Part shown: piece by piece, positions 8,674 through 16,414 of the stretch | Numbering within the stretch: position 1 is the first letter of the stretch | How the letters are laid out: each line of letters starts with the position of its first letter | Origin: CAKOSP01 sp964549115 | GTDB taxonomy: Bacteria; Bacillota_I; Bacilli_A; RF39; UBA660 | Assembly: GCA_964549115.1 (NCBI GenBank) | Contig: CAZJTX010000003.1 | Span: forward strand, 1-54,769 | Direction of reading: 5' to 3' | Length of the DNA stretch: 54,769 nucleotides | The notes under the pieces: model-generated | Database searches by the model: none | Seen by the model: only the letters and a program-made list of their open reading frames with translations | What the model was told of the DNA's origin: nothing | Translations under genes and position numbers: made by a program

Positions 8674-9402
8674 ATTGCCATATCTTGCTACTAAATCATA
8701 GCTGGGTTCTTGGATAAATGGATTTTTCAAATACTGATCTAAAAAATATTCGAAATATAATTTATTAATATATGCTTGATGATTAATCATTTCATCACCA
8801 TGGTCTAAGATATCTAGTGCATGTTTAATATTACGTCTTAAAAAAGCCTCATAATTATCATCAGTAATACCTTCCTCGACATAATTGTTAACTAAATTAA
8901 TATCAACACCATTTAAATATAATTTAACTCTGTCTCTTTGGGCGTTTAATACCATAACAAGTGTAGCTCCAGTTTCCTTTTTATCAGGGTCCCTAAGTCT
9001 ATTTGCTATCGAAAACGGAGTGTTTTTAATGGCACCATTAAATACTGCAGCATGTTCTTTATTTACAATATACGAATCTACAATTACAAGATTTGAAAAG
9101 TTTTGAAATTCAGCTGCTCTAATAATTTTAAGTAATGTTTTAATTATTTTCAATTCTTGTGGATCTTCAATAGAAACAAATCGCTCTTGTAGATCAAAAA
9201 ACAACATCAAATTATTTTGTAACAACAATTCGTAATTAAAAATAATGTTTTCCATTGTTAAGTATTTTTTCAAATATCTTTCATCTTCTGGATTAACATT
9301 ATAACCATCATATTGATGTTCACCCGAAGCTTTTTCTATTAGTTCAACTATCTTAGCTTTAACCTCTGTAAACAAAAATTCCAAATCAATTTCTAAATTC
9401 AT
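8659..9402 (-). CDS. Conserved-looking cytosolic protein of unknown function
   Basis: This is a 247-residue acidic, soluble protein with no signal peptide or membrane helix, and I do not recognise its family. It appears to be an alpha/beta domain (LVIVDSYIV, ATLVMVLNAQRDRVKLYLNG) with helical N- and C-termini. It follows the Tad operon on the same strand but is separated by the terminator at 9441-9464 and has its own promoter. There is no Shine-Dalgarno sequence before the ATG. The -10 box at 9409-9414 would place the transcript start at or next to the A of ATG, so the mRNA may be leaderless. Confidence 0.72.
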   Translation of the reverse strand: MNLEIDLEFLFTEVKAKIVELIEKASGEHQYDGYNVNPEDERYLKKYLTMENIIFNYELLLQNNLMLFFDLQERFVSIEDPQELKIIKTLLKIIRAAEFQNFSNLVIVDSYIVNKEHAAVFNGAIKNTPFSIANRLRDPDKKETGATLVMVLNAQRDRVKLYLNGVDINLVNNYVEEGITDDNYEAFLRRNIKHALDILDHGDEMINHQAYINKLYFEYFLDQYLKNPFIQEPSYDLVARYGNKKIH

Positions 9403-9408
9403 ATTAAA

Positions 9409-9437
9409 ATAATATCATATATATAATATCTTTACAA
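9409..9437 (-). promoter_or_regulatory. Promoter predicting a leaderless transcript
   Basis: TTGTAA (9432-9437), a 17-nt spacer and TATTAT (9409-9414) lie on the minus strand. The usual 6-7 nt from the -10 box to +1 lands on the start codon at 9402, and no ribosome site exists between them. Confidence 0.5.
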
Positions 9438-9440
9438 TTA

Positions 9441-9464
9441 AAAACAGGCGTAAAACACCTGTTT
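9441..9464 (-). terminator. Terminator at the end of the Tad operon
   Basis: AAAACAGG and CCTGTTTT form an 8-bp stem around a 8-nt loop, followed by TAATTG on the minus strand. The U-tract is modest, but the position 33 nt after the last Tad-operon gene supports the call. Confidence 0.6.
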
Positions 9465-9496
9465 TATTTAATTTCTTATTTTGTTTTATTGATTTG

Positions 9497-9832
9497 TTAT
9501 TTAGTACATCCGTTTCTAGTTATACAATCAATACAAATTTTAGCATCATTTCTTGCTTCTTTAGTATAGCCATCTAGCAAACCAAATATAGCATTAACTA
9601 TAGCTGGAACAAAGAATATTACAATACCTATAATTATTCTCTGGATTAAGATATTCGTTGCTTTTTTAATATCCTCTTCCTTACTTGCAATAACTGCTTT
9701 TCCAAGATCTACAATTCCTAGTATAATTATTATAACTGGAATCAAAATCTTTAATACCAATACAATTTTTCCTACAAAATTCCAAATTTCTAGCGAATCT
9801 GCACAGAATGTAACAGGTGCGTCTAATATCAT
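9497..9832 (-). CDS. VirB2/TrbC-like two-helix subunit encoded in the Tad operon
   Basis: This 111-residue protein has two hydrophobic helices (about 20-40 and 63-83). A short charged loop with SKEEDIKKAT separates them, and the tail ends in CIDCITRNGC. It is a clear paralog of the T4SS subunit at 33865-34293. Both share FC before helix 1, KxLIPVxIIxLGxVDLxKA across it, and Q(R/K)xIIGIVIFFVPxxxxxxF in helix 2, and both end in a CxxC...C tail. The two-helix, small size and T4SS association suggest the VirB2/TrbC pilin type, but the family is assigned by shape only. Unlike its paralog it lacks an obvious cleavable signal. AGAGGAA lies upstream. Confidence 0.7.
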   Translation of the reverse strand: MILDAPVTFCADSLEIWNFVGKIVLVLKILIPVIIIILGIVDLGKAVIASKEEDIKKATNILIQRIIIGIVIFFVPAIVNAIFGLLDGYTKEARNDAKICIDCITRNGCTK

Positions 9833-9884
9833 TTTTATTCCTCTTTTCTATCTATATTTTATCTTATTATGTTTTTATAGTCAA

Positions 9885-10874
9885 CTAAAACATTTTAAAC
9901 AATGTAGATTTTCCGTCATCTTTAGAAAAACGTGTAAAACCTAAACTTAGAAGTAATTTTTTTACATTTTCGTCATTTGATAATTTATCATCAACACAAG
10001 GCATATTAAAATAAACTTTACTATCACTTTCTTTTTCAAAATCAGATACATCTTTTGTACCCAATACACTTTGATTTAAAATAATTTTCTTACCTTTTAA
10101 TTTATTAAAGATTTTAATATCATCTTTTATTAATTTATTCAACTTAATTAATCCTGGTTCTACTAAATATATAACATCAGTACATAAGGCTTCATTACCC
10201 TCATTTAAATCTACAACTATTACTTCTTTATCGTGATGATTTGTTATATAATTTTCTAAATTATTTGAATTTATACTTGCCAAATCTGAATCATTAAAAT
10301 AAACAAAATCATTTGCGTCTAATTCCACTGCTTGAGTTTTATAATGTTTAGCAAGATGTTTTTTCATTAAATAAGTTAACGTTGTAGCACCGGCATGCTC
10401 TGTTACGTTTTTTATACCCAAAACTTTTTGTTCCATGGGACCTGTTTCTAATTCTTTGCCAGATTTTGTTGCAACTGGATCTTGTTGTTGCATTGTTAAA
10501 TTTTGATATTTAGCCACATCTTTATATGAATTTGGATTATCTAACAAAAACACAACAATTTCAGGTTTGCTAGTAAAGTTATATATCCCCATTGATACTA
10601 ATTGAGATAAATACATCGGTGAATTTATTTTTGGTGAATCATCCAATAACAAAATCACTTTAGACATATCAATATTAATTGATAATTTTTGCATTGATTT
10701 TATATTCTCATAATTTTTTATGGCAGTAATATCAATTATCATTTTGTCATAAAAGAAATTTGAAAATTGATTAATTATTTCTTGTGGTTCAAATACACCA
10801 TGTACTGACTTGATAACATCTATTTCTAATATTCCTAATGCAGATTGATATTTATTCGATATAATTACATTCAT
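9885..10874 (-). CDS. tadZ: TadZ/CpaE-like protein with degenerate P-loop
   Basis: TadZ/CpaE proteins are MinD-like ATPases with a receiver-like N-terminal domain that place the Tad secretion machine at the cell envelope. Residues 1-120 look like a receiver fold (VILLLDD, FTSKPEIVVFLLD). Residues about 150-325 look MinD-like (KVLGIKNVTEHAGATTLTYL, then VIVVDLNEG). The deviant Walker A region reads TEHAGATT (158-165) where KGGxGKTT is expected. Both lysines are missing, so ATP hydrolysis is doubtful. It is followed only by the VirB2-like gene in this operon. The assignment rests on fold pattern and context. Confidence 0.68.
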   Translation of the reverse strand: MNVIISNKYQSALGILEIDVIKSVHGVFEPQEIINQFSNFFYDKMIIDITAIKNYENIKSMQKLSINIDMSKVILLLDDSPKINSPMYLSQLVSMGIYNFTSKPEIVVFLLDNPNSYKDVAKYQNLTMQQQDPVATKSGKELETGPMEQKVLGIKNVTEHAGATTLTYLMKKHLAKHYKTQAVELDANDFVYFNDSDLASINSNNLENYITNHHDKEVIVVDLNEGNEALCTDVIYLVEPGLIKLNKLIKDDIKIFNKLKGKKIILNQSVLGTKDVSDFEKESDSKVYFNMPCVDDKLSNDENVKKLLLSLGFTRFSKDDGKSTLFKMF

Positions 10875-10887
10875 TCTTTCACCCTCT

Positions 10888-11355
10888 TTATTTCACTTCC
10901 ATCATAACATAATCTGGAAAATCTTTTATTTTATCTGTTTTACCTGTTACACTAAACGTAGTAAGCTCTCCGAATATGGGGAGGTTAAAATTAAAAAACA
11001 ATTTAACTTCATACAACACATATCCTGAAGAATAACTTTTTCTATTTATACAATAATAATTATTTCTATTACCTGATGCACTGATTTTTGATGCCGTAGA
11101 CATTAAGTCATCTTCACCATTAGCATAATTATGACATTTACCTTTTTCTTTATATCCAATTTGATGTAAATAATTATTTATTATAGTTCTAGAAGAAGCA
11201 GTATAGCCTTCATATTTTTCTATTATATTTAAAACTTCATTTTTAACTTTATATGCTCTAGAGTAATTAATTGAAACAATAATAAAACCAGTGAAAATAA
11301 AAATAAATGTAATAATTAAATTAAATATCCAAAATGCGCTCGTTGATTCTTTCAT
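10888..11355 (-). CDS. Minor-pilin-like protein (TadE/F-like)
   Basis: The 155-residue protein starts MKESTSAFW. A hydrophobic helix (about 8-30) and an amphipathic helix (YKVKNEVLNIIEKYEG) follow, then a beta-rich C-terminal domain with two cysteines. This is the layout of TadE/TadF-type pseudopilins. The next gene shares the pattern (FAVKNELVNLIEKNKG), so the two are paralogs. It probably makes part of the pilus base or tip of the Tad machine, which is inference. It lies 13 nt before tadZ and 9 nt after its paralog in one operon. Confidence 0.62.
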   Translation of the reverse strand: MKESTSAFWIFNLIITFIFIFTGFIIVSINYSRAYKVKNEVLNIIEKYEGYTASSRTIINNYLHQIGYKEKGKCHNYANGEDDLMSTASKISASGNRNNYYCINRKSYSSGYVLYEVKLFFNFNLPIFGELTTFSVTGKTDKIKDFPDYVMMEVK

Positions 11356-11364
11356 TTATCTCTC

Positions 11365-11844
11365 CTAACAATGATCACTATGAATTTCTATTGTGTCTCC
11401 AACTAAATTAAAACTAAACACTTCTCTTAACGCTGGAAAATCTAACTTATAAAATACTACTATTTGAAAATGACATGATTTGACAACGTCTGCTTGTGAA
11501 AAACTGCCATCGGGTAATCCTAAATCTGCGAAATGCGATACAGTCTTAATACAAATAGAAGGAGCTGAGTTGTTTTTCCTTCCCTCTCTATCAAAACCGT
11601 GAAATCCTTCTGGGCACTTCCCTACTGTTCTATATGCCTCTCTAGCAATAGCTGACACCATTTCTGTTGGTATGCTGGCTTTTGTTAAGTCAATGCCTTT
11701 ATTTTTTTCAATTAGGTTAACTAATTCGTTTTTAACCGCAAAGGCTTTAGATCTATTCATAGTTAAACTCATTATCCCTGCGAATAACAAGATAAATGCA
11801 AATACAATATTAAATAAAAATATACCACTAAACGAATCTCTCAT
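11365..11844 (-). CDS. Minor-pilin-like protein (TadE/F-like), paralog of the next gene
   Basis: This 159-residue protein has an N-terminal membrane helix (about 8-28) after MRDSFSG. The helix is followed by KAFAVKNELVNLIEKNKG and an extracellular domain with four cysteines ending in HSDHC. The helix-plus-amphipathic-helix start matches the protein at 10888-11355. Both follow the two small pilin-like genes, as expected for minor pilins of a Tad system. No prepilin peptidase gene is visible in the window, so whether it is cleaved is unknown. Confidence 0.62.
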   Translation of the reverse strand: MRDSFSGIFLFNIVFAFILLFAGIMSLTMNRSKAFAVKNELVNLIEKNKGIDLTKASIPTEMVSAIAREAYRTVGKCPEGFHGFDREGRKNNSAPSICIKTVSHFADLGLPDGSFSQADVVKSCHFQIVVFYKLDFPALREVFSFNLVGDTIEIHSDHC

Positions 11845-11845
11845 T

Positions 11846-12082
11846 TTATCCCTTATAAGGACAATTGAATTTTGCCCCTTCGTCTCCTTTTAAATAGCAA
11901 GATACTTGTTTACAACTATGTCCTGAAGTACAAGGCTCACATATAGCTTTGTCACATTTAGACTTTTTGTCAAAGTTGGCTTTTAAATTTGGCCAAATTA
12001 AAGAGAAAAAAACAGCTGAAAGTATCCCAACAGCCGTTATTATAACTACTGATAAATTTAATTCACCCGTTGCTTCTTTCAT
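11846..12082 (-). CDS. Small six-cysteine pilin-like protein 2
   Basis: This 78-residue protein begins MKEATGELNLSV. One hydrophobic helix (about 10-28) follows, then a short cysteine-rich tail with six cysteines (KCDKAICEPC...CKQVSC...NC). It is a tandem duplicate of the gene at 12086-12325: the first nine residues are identical and the Cys number is equal. Size, tandem copies and the place among tadA/B/C/Z suggest a Flp-type major pilin. However, the Gly-Glu at residues 6-7 does not fit the usual G|xxxxE cleavage motif. The cysteines probably form disulfides outside the cell (inference). Confidence 0.62.
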   Translation of the reverse strand: MKEATGELNLSVVIITAVGILSAVFFSLIWPNLKANFDKKSKCDKAICEPCTSGHSCKQVSCYLKGDEGAKFNCPYKG

Positions 12083-12085
12083 TAA

Positions 12086-12325
12086 TTACTCTGTTGCTGA
12101 ATGGTTAGGACATGTTATGGTGTCTTCTGTACCATCAGCTTTTTCGTATTTGCAATCACATGTGTCACCAGTACATACACATCCATATGCTGTTGCACAG
12201 TTTGTGTTTTTTGAGATGCTTGTTTTTATAGCTGGCCATACAAACGCATAAAAGAATGCCCCTACAGCTGCTATTGCGACAACAGTAATAACGGTCATAT
12301 TTAATTCGCCGGTTGCTTCTTTCAT
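12086..12325 (-). CDS. Small six-cysteine pilin-like protein 1
   Basis: This 79-residue protein begins MKEATGELNMTV. A hydrophobic helix (about 10-28, containing FVWPAIK) precedes a tail with six cysteines (NCATAYGCVCTGDTCDC...TC). It is the first of two tandem paralogs and is preceded by a good GGAGG-type ribosome site and an 80-nt gap after tadC. That fits a highly made major subunit. Compare the FSLIWPNLK segment of the second copy. It is probably the main pilus subunit of this Tad-like machine; the assignment is by context and shape. Confidence 0.62.
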   Translation of the reverse strand: MKEATGELNMTVITVVAIAAVGAFFYAFVWPAIKTSISKNTNCATAYGCVCTGDTCDCKYEKADGTEDTITCPNHSATE

Positions 12326-12404
12326 TATTCCCTCCTATATTTCTTAATTATATTATAAATCTTATTCAAATAAATATCAATTAATATGTATTATAAAATG
12401 TAAA

Positions 12405-13193
12405 CTAAACACTCATCATTTGTAGAACTATTAGTATTAATAATACCATAGCTCCTATACCTGTTGCAATCAACATAGCCATTGTTTTATTTTCCATTTT
12501 CTCTAATCGGGTTTTATATTTTGTTTCTCTACCCTTTTGTTGTAAATTAGATATTGATTTTGAAAATGTTAATAATTGTTCTTGCTTTCTTTCTTGTCTA
12601 CCCAATGACAAACGATATAATAATCGCATCATTCTCATTGAATCTCTTACCGGGTATTTTTTAGCAAAATCCATATAAGGATCAATAGAGTCATCTCCTG
12701 TGTTAATTTGTGTTATTAATTCATTTAAACCAGGTTTAAATATATCTGGGGCTTCTGCTAACGATTTACCAATAGCAACTGGTACAGTATAATGTTGAAT
12801 TAATATTTCTATATTTTTCAAATAATGCGGTAACATTTCGTCAATTTTGTACATATTCTTTTTATAGTGAGACTTTAGTTGTGAATGTGTATATTTAAAC
12901 ACTCCAAAGCCTGCGGCTAAACAAACTAAAACTTTTAAACTATTAATATCTTTCAACATCAATAAAAACATAACAAATGTTACAATTAATCCATTTTTAA
13001 CTCTTGAGTTAAATAATAAATTAGGATTTACATTATCTCCATATCTTGATCTTACTAAAAATTCCCAATCTTCTTCTTTTAGTTTTCTAAACAAAGCTTC
13101 ATTATCACTTATTAGTTGTGGGACACTTATTTGACCATTAACACTCATAATTACAAATATGATTAAAGCTATAATTATAATTTCTACTTGCAT
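12405..13193 (-). CDS. tadC: TadC-like inner-membrane platform protein
   Basis: TadC is a GspF-family membrane platform protein that works with TadB and the TadA ATPase. This 262-residue protein has an N-terminal helix, a hydrophobic pair around 65-100, and a long cytosolic helical GspF-like segment. That segment includes LPHYLKNIEILIQ, and LYRLSLGRQERK appears later. A final membrane helix lies at about 238-260. Its ATG shares 1 nt with the end of tadB, showing tight coupling. The order tadA-tadB-tadC is typical of tad clusters. Sequence similarity to named TadC proteins is judged by pattern only. Confidence 0.75.
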   Translation of the reverse strand: MQVEIIIIALIIFVIMSVNGQISVPQLISDNEALFRKLKEEDWEFLVRSRYGDNVNPNLLFNSRVKNGLIVTFVMFLLMLKDINSLKVLVCLAAGFGVFKYTHSQLKSHYKKNMYKIDEMLPHYLKNIEILIQHYTVPVAIGKSLAEAPDIFKPGLNELITQINTGDDSIDPYMDFAKKYPVRDSMRMMRLLYRLSLGRQERKQEQLLTFSKSISNLQQKGRETKYKTRLEKMENKTMAMLIATGIGAMVLLILIVLQMMSV

Positions 13194-14095
13194 TATTCAA
13201 CCCCCACATCTTCGTTATAATACTTTTCACCAGTAATAAGGAAATATGCATTTACTATTATTATCAAATGAAGAAGTATTTTAACATACCAAATTTCGAT
13301 TAATTCTAAATAATTGTTTTTATCCAACATATATTGAATACCCAATACTAAGGTATATAAAATTAATCCAAATTTAACAAATCTAGAATGGAAATGTTTC
13401 CTATCCATTTGATCTCTATAAACACCTTCAACTAAAGCATCTATATCAAGAGCCATATTTTCAAGAGCTTGTCCAGCATCTCTTGCACCCTCTTTAGTTA
13501 TTTGTAAAAATATTTGATTCATATTTTTTACTATGTAATAAGGATATTTTTCATTAAAATATGCCACAGCACCATCAATTGTGCCACTTTCATATGACAT
13601 TTCTATCATTCTTTCTAAATCAGCTAGAACTGGATTTTCTAGAATGCCCGAATCTCTAACGCCTTCTAAAGATTTAACAAAACTTTGAGTTGTGTTAAAT
13701 TCCATAATAACGTTAGTCGTATATATTTGTATTTGTTCGAATATATATTCACTATATATTCTTTGATATCTTAAATAAGACAAGTAAGGGATGAATGCTA
13801 CTGCTACTATAGCGTATACAAGAGCCCATATTAAACTATAAAAGTAAAAATAAGCTATACCTCCTGCTACTCCAGCAAATATTATCGCTTGGGTAGCAAA
13901 TTGTCTAGAAGTAAAATCTTGACCTAAATCAGCAACCTTCTCTCTTACTGTTTTAAATGAATATGGAGCGTACTTTTCATATATTGCAGACATTTTAGTC
14001 ACAAAAAACTGATAAGCATTTTCGCCCGGAAGTAATCTATAAATTAAAACGCCTGTGGCAATAACTAATAAAATAAATAACTCTGTTCCTGCCAT
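13193..14095 (-). CDS. tadB: TadB-like inner-membrane platform protein
   Basis: This 300-residue GspF-family protein has an N-terminal helix, a pair of helices at about 70-105, a cytosolic helical region, and C-terminal helices at about 240-290. The cytosolic region carries LERMIEMSYESGTIDGAV, then LQITKEGARDAGQALENMALDID. The motif around the last segment resembles the TadB/TadC family. With TadC it should form the membrane platform turned by TadA. It starts 6 nt after tadA and overlaps tadC by 1 nt. Confidence 0.78.
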   Translation of the reverse strand: MAGTELFILLVIATGVLIYRLLPGENAYQFFVTKMSAIYEKYAPYSFKTVREKVADLGQDFTSRQFATQAIIFAGVAGGIAYFYFYSLIWALVYAIVAVAFIPYLSYLRYQRIYSEYIFEQIQIYTTNVIMEFNTTQSFVKSLEGVRDSGILENPVLADLERMIEMSYESGTIDGAVAYFNEKYPYYIVKNMNQIFLQITKEGARDAGQALENMALDIDALVEGVYRDQMDRKHFHSRFVKFGLILYTLVLGIQYMLDKNNYLELIEIWYVKILLHLIIIVNAYFLITGEKYYNEDVGVE

Positions 14096-14101
14096 ATTAT
14101 C

Positions 14102-15187
14102 TTATAACTCCTCTATAACTTCACTAGATTGTTCTTTATTAAATAAATCTGATTCTATATATATTCCTTGTGAACTCATATATTCTATTAAATTTTTAGA
14201 TGGGTTCTTAAAATGCATTGTTCCATCCATGTTTTTCTTAAATAATACATTTGATTTTGCTTCATTATCATCAGTTACATAAAACTCACATACTTCTACT
14301 ATTTCTCTTTGGAAACGATTATGTTTACTACTCATATATCCTTTAACATGAATAGCTAATTGAACATATCTATGTATTGATTTTAAAAATTGATCTATAT
14401 CTATATTTGTTTCTAATAAACTGTATAACCTCATCGGTACGTTTAAAGCTCTATCTGAGTGAATTGTTGATAAAATATTATGTCCTGAAGATATGGAGTT
14501 TCTTACTGCTGTAACAGCCTCTGCACTTCTAACCTCAGATAATAATATCCATCTTGGATTCTGTCTCATACAGGTAACTAAAACATCACTATATGAAGCT
14601 ATATTATTTGTCTTCATCGCCACTATATCTCTGTGTGGAAATATTCTATCTAAATGTAATTCTAATGTATCTTCTATTGTGATTAATTTTTCATTTTCTT
14701 GAGTGTGTGATGCTAAATATTTTACAAGTTCTGTTTTACCAGATCCTGTCTCACCACTTACTATTATATTACAATGACTCTCTACTGCTGTAATTAGAAA
14801 ATCTAATAATTGCTCTGTTACATATTCTTCATCTAATAACTTGTCTCTTACTAATCTAATTTTAGCCGGTGTCTTTCTTATAACACATGCTATTCCATTA
14901 GTAGCAATAGAGTCATGAACAAAGTTTAATCTTAACTCTGTGCTCTCAGCATCTAGAAACGGATGAGCCATATTAAAGGTAGTTCCCATAACGTTTGAAC
15001 ATTGAAAAGCCAACTTTTCCATTAAAGCATTATTAATCTCTGGCCTTTCAACCTTATATACACCCTTATCCAATGTTTTCAGCCATATTTGGCCGCCATT
15101 TGTATAAGAGACGTCAGTTACGTTTTCATCCTCTAAAAACTCTTTTAAAGGGCCAAAATCTAATTGTGAAAATATAGCATCAGTCAC
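14102..15187 (-). CDS. tadA: TadA/CpaF-type secretion ATPase
   Basis: TadA is the hexameric ATPase that powers Tad pilus assembly. At 361 residues it is compact, lacking the long N-terminal extension of many CpaF proteins. Walker A is GETGSGKT (145-152). The Asp box is ITIEDTLELHL, and Walker B with the following sensor reads WILLSEVRSAEAVTAVRNSISSG, with STIHSD after it. All catalytic parts look intact, so this machine should be active. It lies 14 nt after cpaB and 6 nt before tadB. VirB11-type ATPases are relatives, but the tadB/tadC neighbours favour the Tad assignment. Confidence 0.9.
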   Translation of the reverse strand: MTDAIFSQLDFGPLKEFLEDENVTDVSYTNGGQIWLKTLDKGVYKVERPEINNALMEKLAFQCSNVMGTTFNMAHPFLDAESTELRLNFVHDSIATNGIACVIRKTPAKIRLVRDKLLDEEYVTEQLLDFLITAVESHCNIIVSGETGSGKTELVKYLASHTQENEKLITIEDTLELHLDRIFPHRDIVAMKTNNIASYSDVLVTCMRQNPRWILLSEVRSAEAVTAVRNSISSGHNILSTIHSDRALNVPMRLYSLLETNIDIDQFLKSIHRYVQLAIHVKGYMSSKHNRFQREIVEVCEFYVTDDNEAKSNVLFKKNMDGTMHFKNPSKNLIEYMSSQGIYIESDLFNKEQSSEVIEEL

Positions 15188-15201
15188 TTAGCCCCTCCTT
15201 T

Positions 15202-15981
15202 TTATTCTGTTATTGTTGTTGTTTTTGCTAATATATAACTTTTTATTTCTTCACTTTTTATTTCTGTTTCCCCAGCTTCACTAGTATACTCAATATTTCT
15301 AGGTACCGGTAAAATTTCTAATTCTGATATAAAGCTTGCTTGCATTAATAAAGTAAACATATCATCCGGCACTGCGAAAAGTAATGCAGCCGGTGTTGTT
15401 GGTGTCGCCGAATCGAACACACTCTTACCACTTGAATCTCTTACAGCAAGCACTTCTATTCTTTCTATAAATTTTCCAAAAGTAATATTATTTAAACCAT
15501 CTCTTGCTTTTACATATAAATCAATTCTATCACCTGGATAAATCGAATTACCAAAAGTAGTTTGATTATTTACAGGCAAACTAAATATTGTATATCCCTT
15601 TGGAATATGATCAAAAACTGTATTAGGTAAAGAATCTTTATCTACAACTTGTTTTGTGTAAAATAAACCACCTTCTGGTATAGATGTACCAGTAGTGACA
15701 TACTTACCTACTAAATCCTTTTCAGAATATATAATTTCGATTGATCTAGCAAATTTGCTATTAATCTCAATAAATCCAATATCATCCGGTTCAATAATTG
15801 TTGCAGCCTCAATTGGTTTGATCGCATATGGAACCAATGTTGGCGATATAGCCTTGTTCAATCTATTGTTATAGAAAAGCCATAACACTAACACACTAGC
15901 TATTACACCAAATATTGTTACTGTATTTTTGTTCGTTACAAAACGTTTAAACGTTTCTCCAATATTCCCCATTTTATCCAT
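15202..15981 (-). CDS. cpaB: CpaB/RcpC-like SAF-domain pilus assembly protein
   Basis: CpaB/RcpC proteins are membrane-anchored Tad assembly factors with a SAF domain. This 259-residue protein has a cytosolic start, a membrane helix (about 20-40), then a SAF-like region: PIEAATIIEPDDIGF, DLVGKYVTTGTSIPEGGLF. Next comes the RcpC-type domain with GYTIFSLPVNNQT and YPGDRIDLYVK. It lies 6 nt after the small membrane protein at 15988 and 14 nt before tadA. A monoderm has no outer-membrane secretin to work with, so here it may form a wall-spanning base (inference). Confidence 0.85.
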   Translation of the reverse strand: MDKMGNIGETFKRFVTNKNTVTIFGVIASVLVLWLFYNNRLNKAISPTLVPYAIKPIEAATIIEPDDIGFIEINSKFARSIEIIYSEKDLVGKYVTTGTSIPEGGLFYTKQVVDKDSLPNTVFDHIPKGYTIFSLPVNNQTTFGNSIYPGDRIDLYVKARDGLNNITFGKFIERIEVLAVRDSSGKSVFDSATPTTPAALLFAVPDDMFTLLMQASFISELEILPVPRNIEYTSEAGETEIKSEEIKSYILAKTTTITE

Positions 15982-15987
15982 CCTTCC

Positions 15988-16398
15988 TTAATTCAATACA
16001 TTAGATTCTAATATAGCATCTACCTTATCTACAATGTCAAACTCAGCAACATCTCCTGCTATTTTAAATGTATTAGTCTTACTTGATATTTTAACACTAA
16101 TTTTAGGAGGTGCTTCAATTACTTCAAAAAATTCAATTTTATAAGTAGTTGATTTACTTCCTGTCTCTGCCATTCTACGAATAAAGCTTTCCATAAATTT
16201 TTCTTTATTCATTTTTATTTCACCATACTGTCTATAATAAGCATAGTCTACAGCATCAACAATCGAAGCTCCAGCTACCTCTTTAATAGTATAGTAATTT
16301 TGAGTGTTGCCGGTAGTTATGTTTTGTACTAAAAGCATAACTACCACAACAAACGTTCCTAATATTACTAACCAATATACCCAAAAAGCATTCCTCAT
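15988..16398 (-). CDS. Membrane-anchored minor-pilin-like protein
   Basis: The 136-residue protein starts MRNAFWVYW. One hydrophobic helix (about 7-27) is followed by a linker (TIKEVAGASIVDAVDYAYYRQYG) and a beta-rich domain (YKIEFFEVIEAPPKISVKISS). The layout is like the two minor pilins at 10888 and 11365, although direct residue identity is low. It has no cysteines, unlike the other surface proteins here. It sits between the giant secreted protein and cpaB in the same operon. I do not recognise a named family. Confidence 0.6.
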   Translation of the reverse strand: MRNAFWVYWLVILGTFVVVVMLLVQNITTGNTQNYYTIKEVAGASIVDAVDYAYYRQYGEIKMNKEKFMESFIRRMAETGSKSTTYKIEFFEVIEAPPKISVKISSKTNTFKIAGDVAEFDIVDKVDAILESNVLN

Positions 16399-16414
16399 TT
16401 ATTCCAACTCCTTT

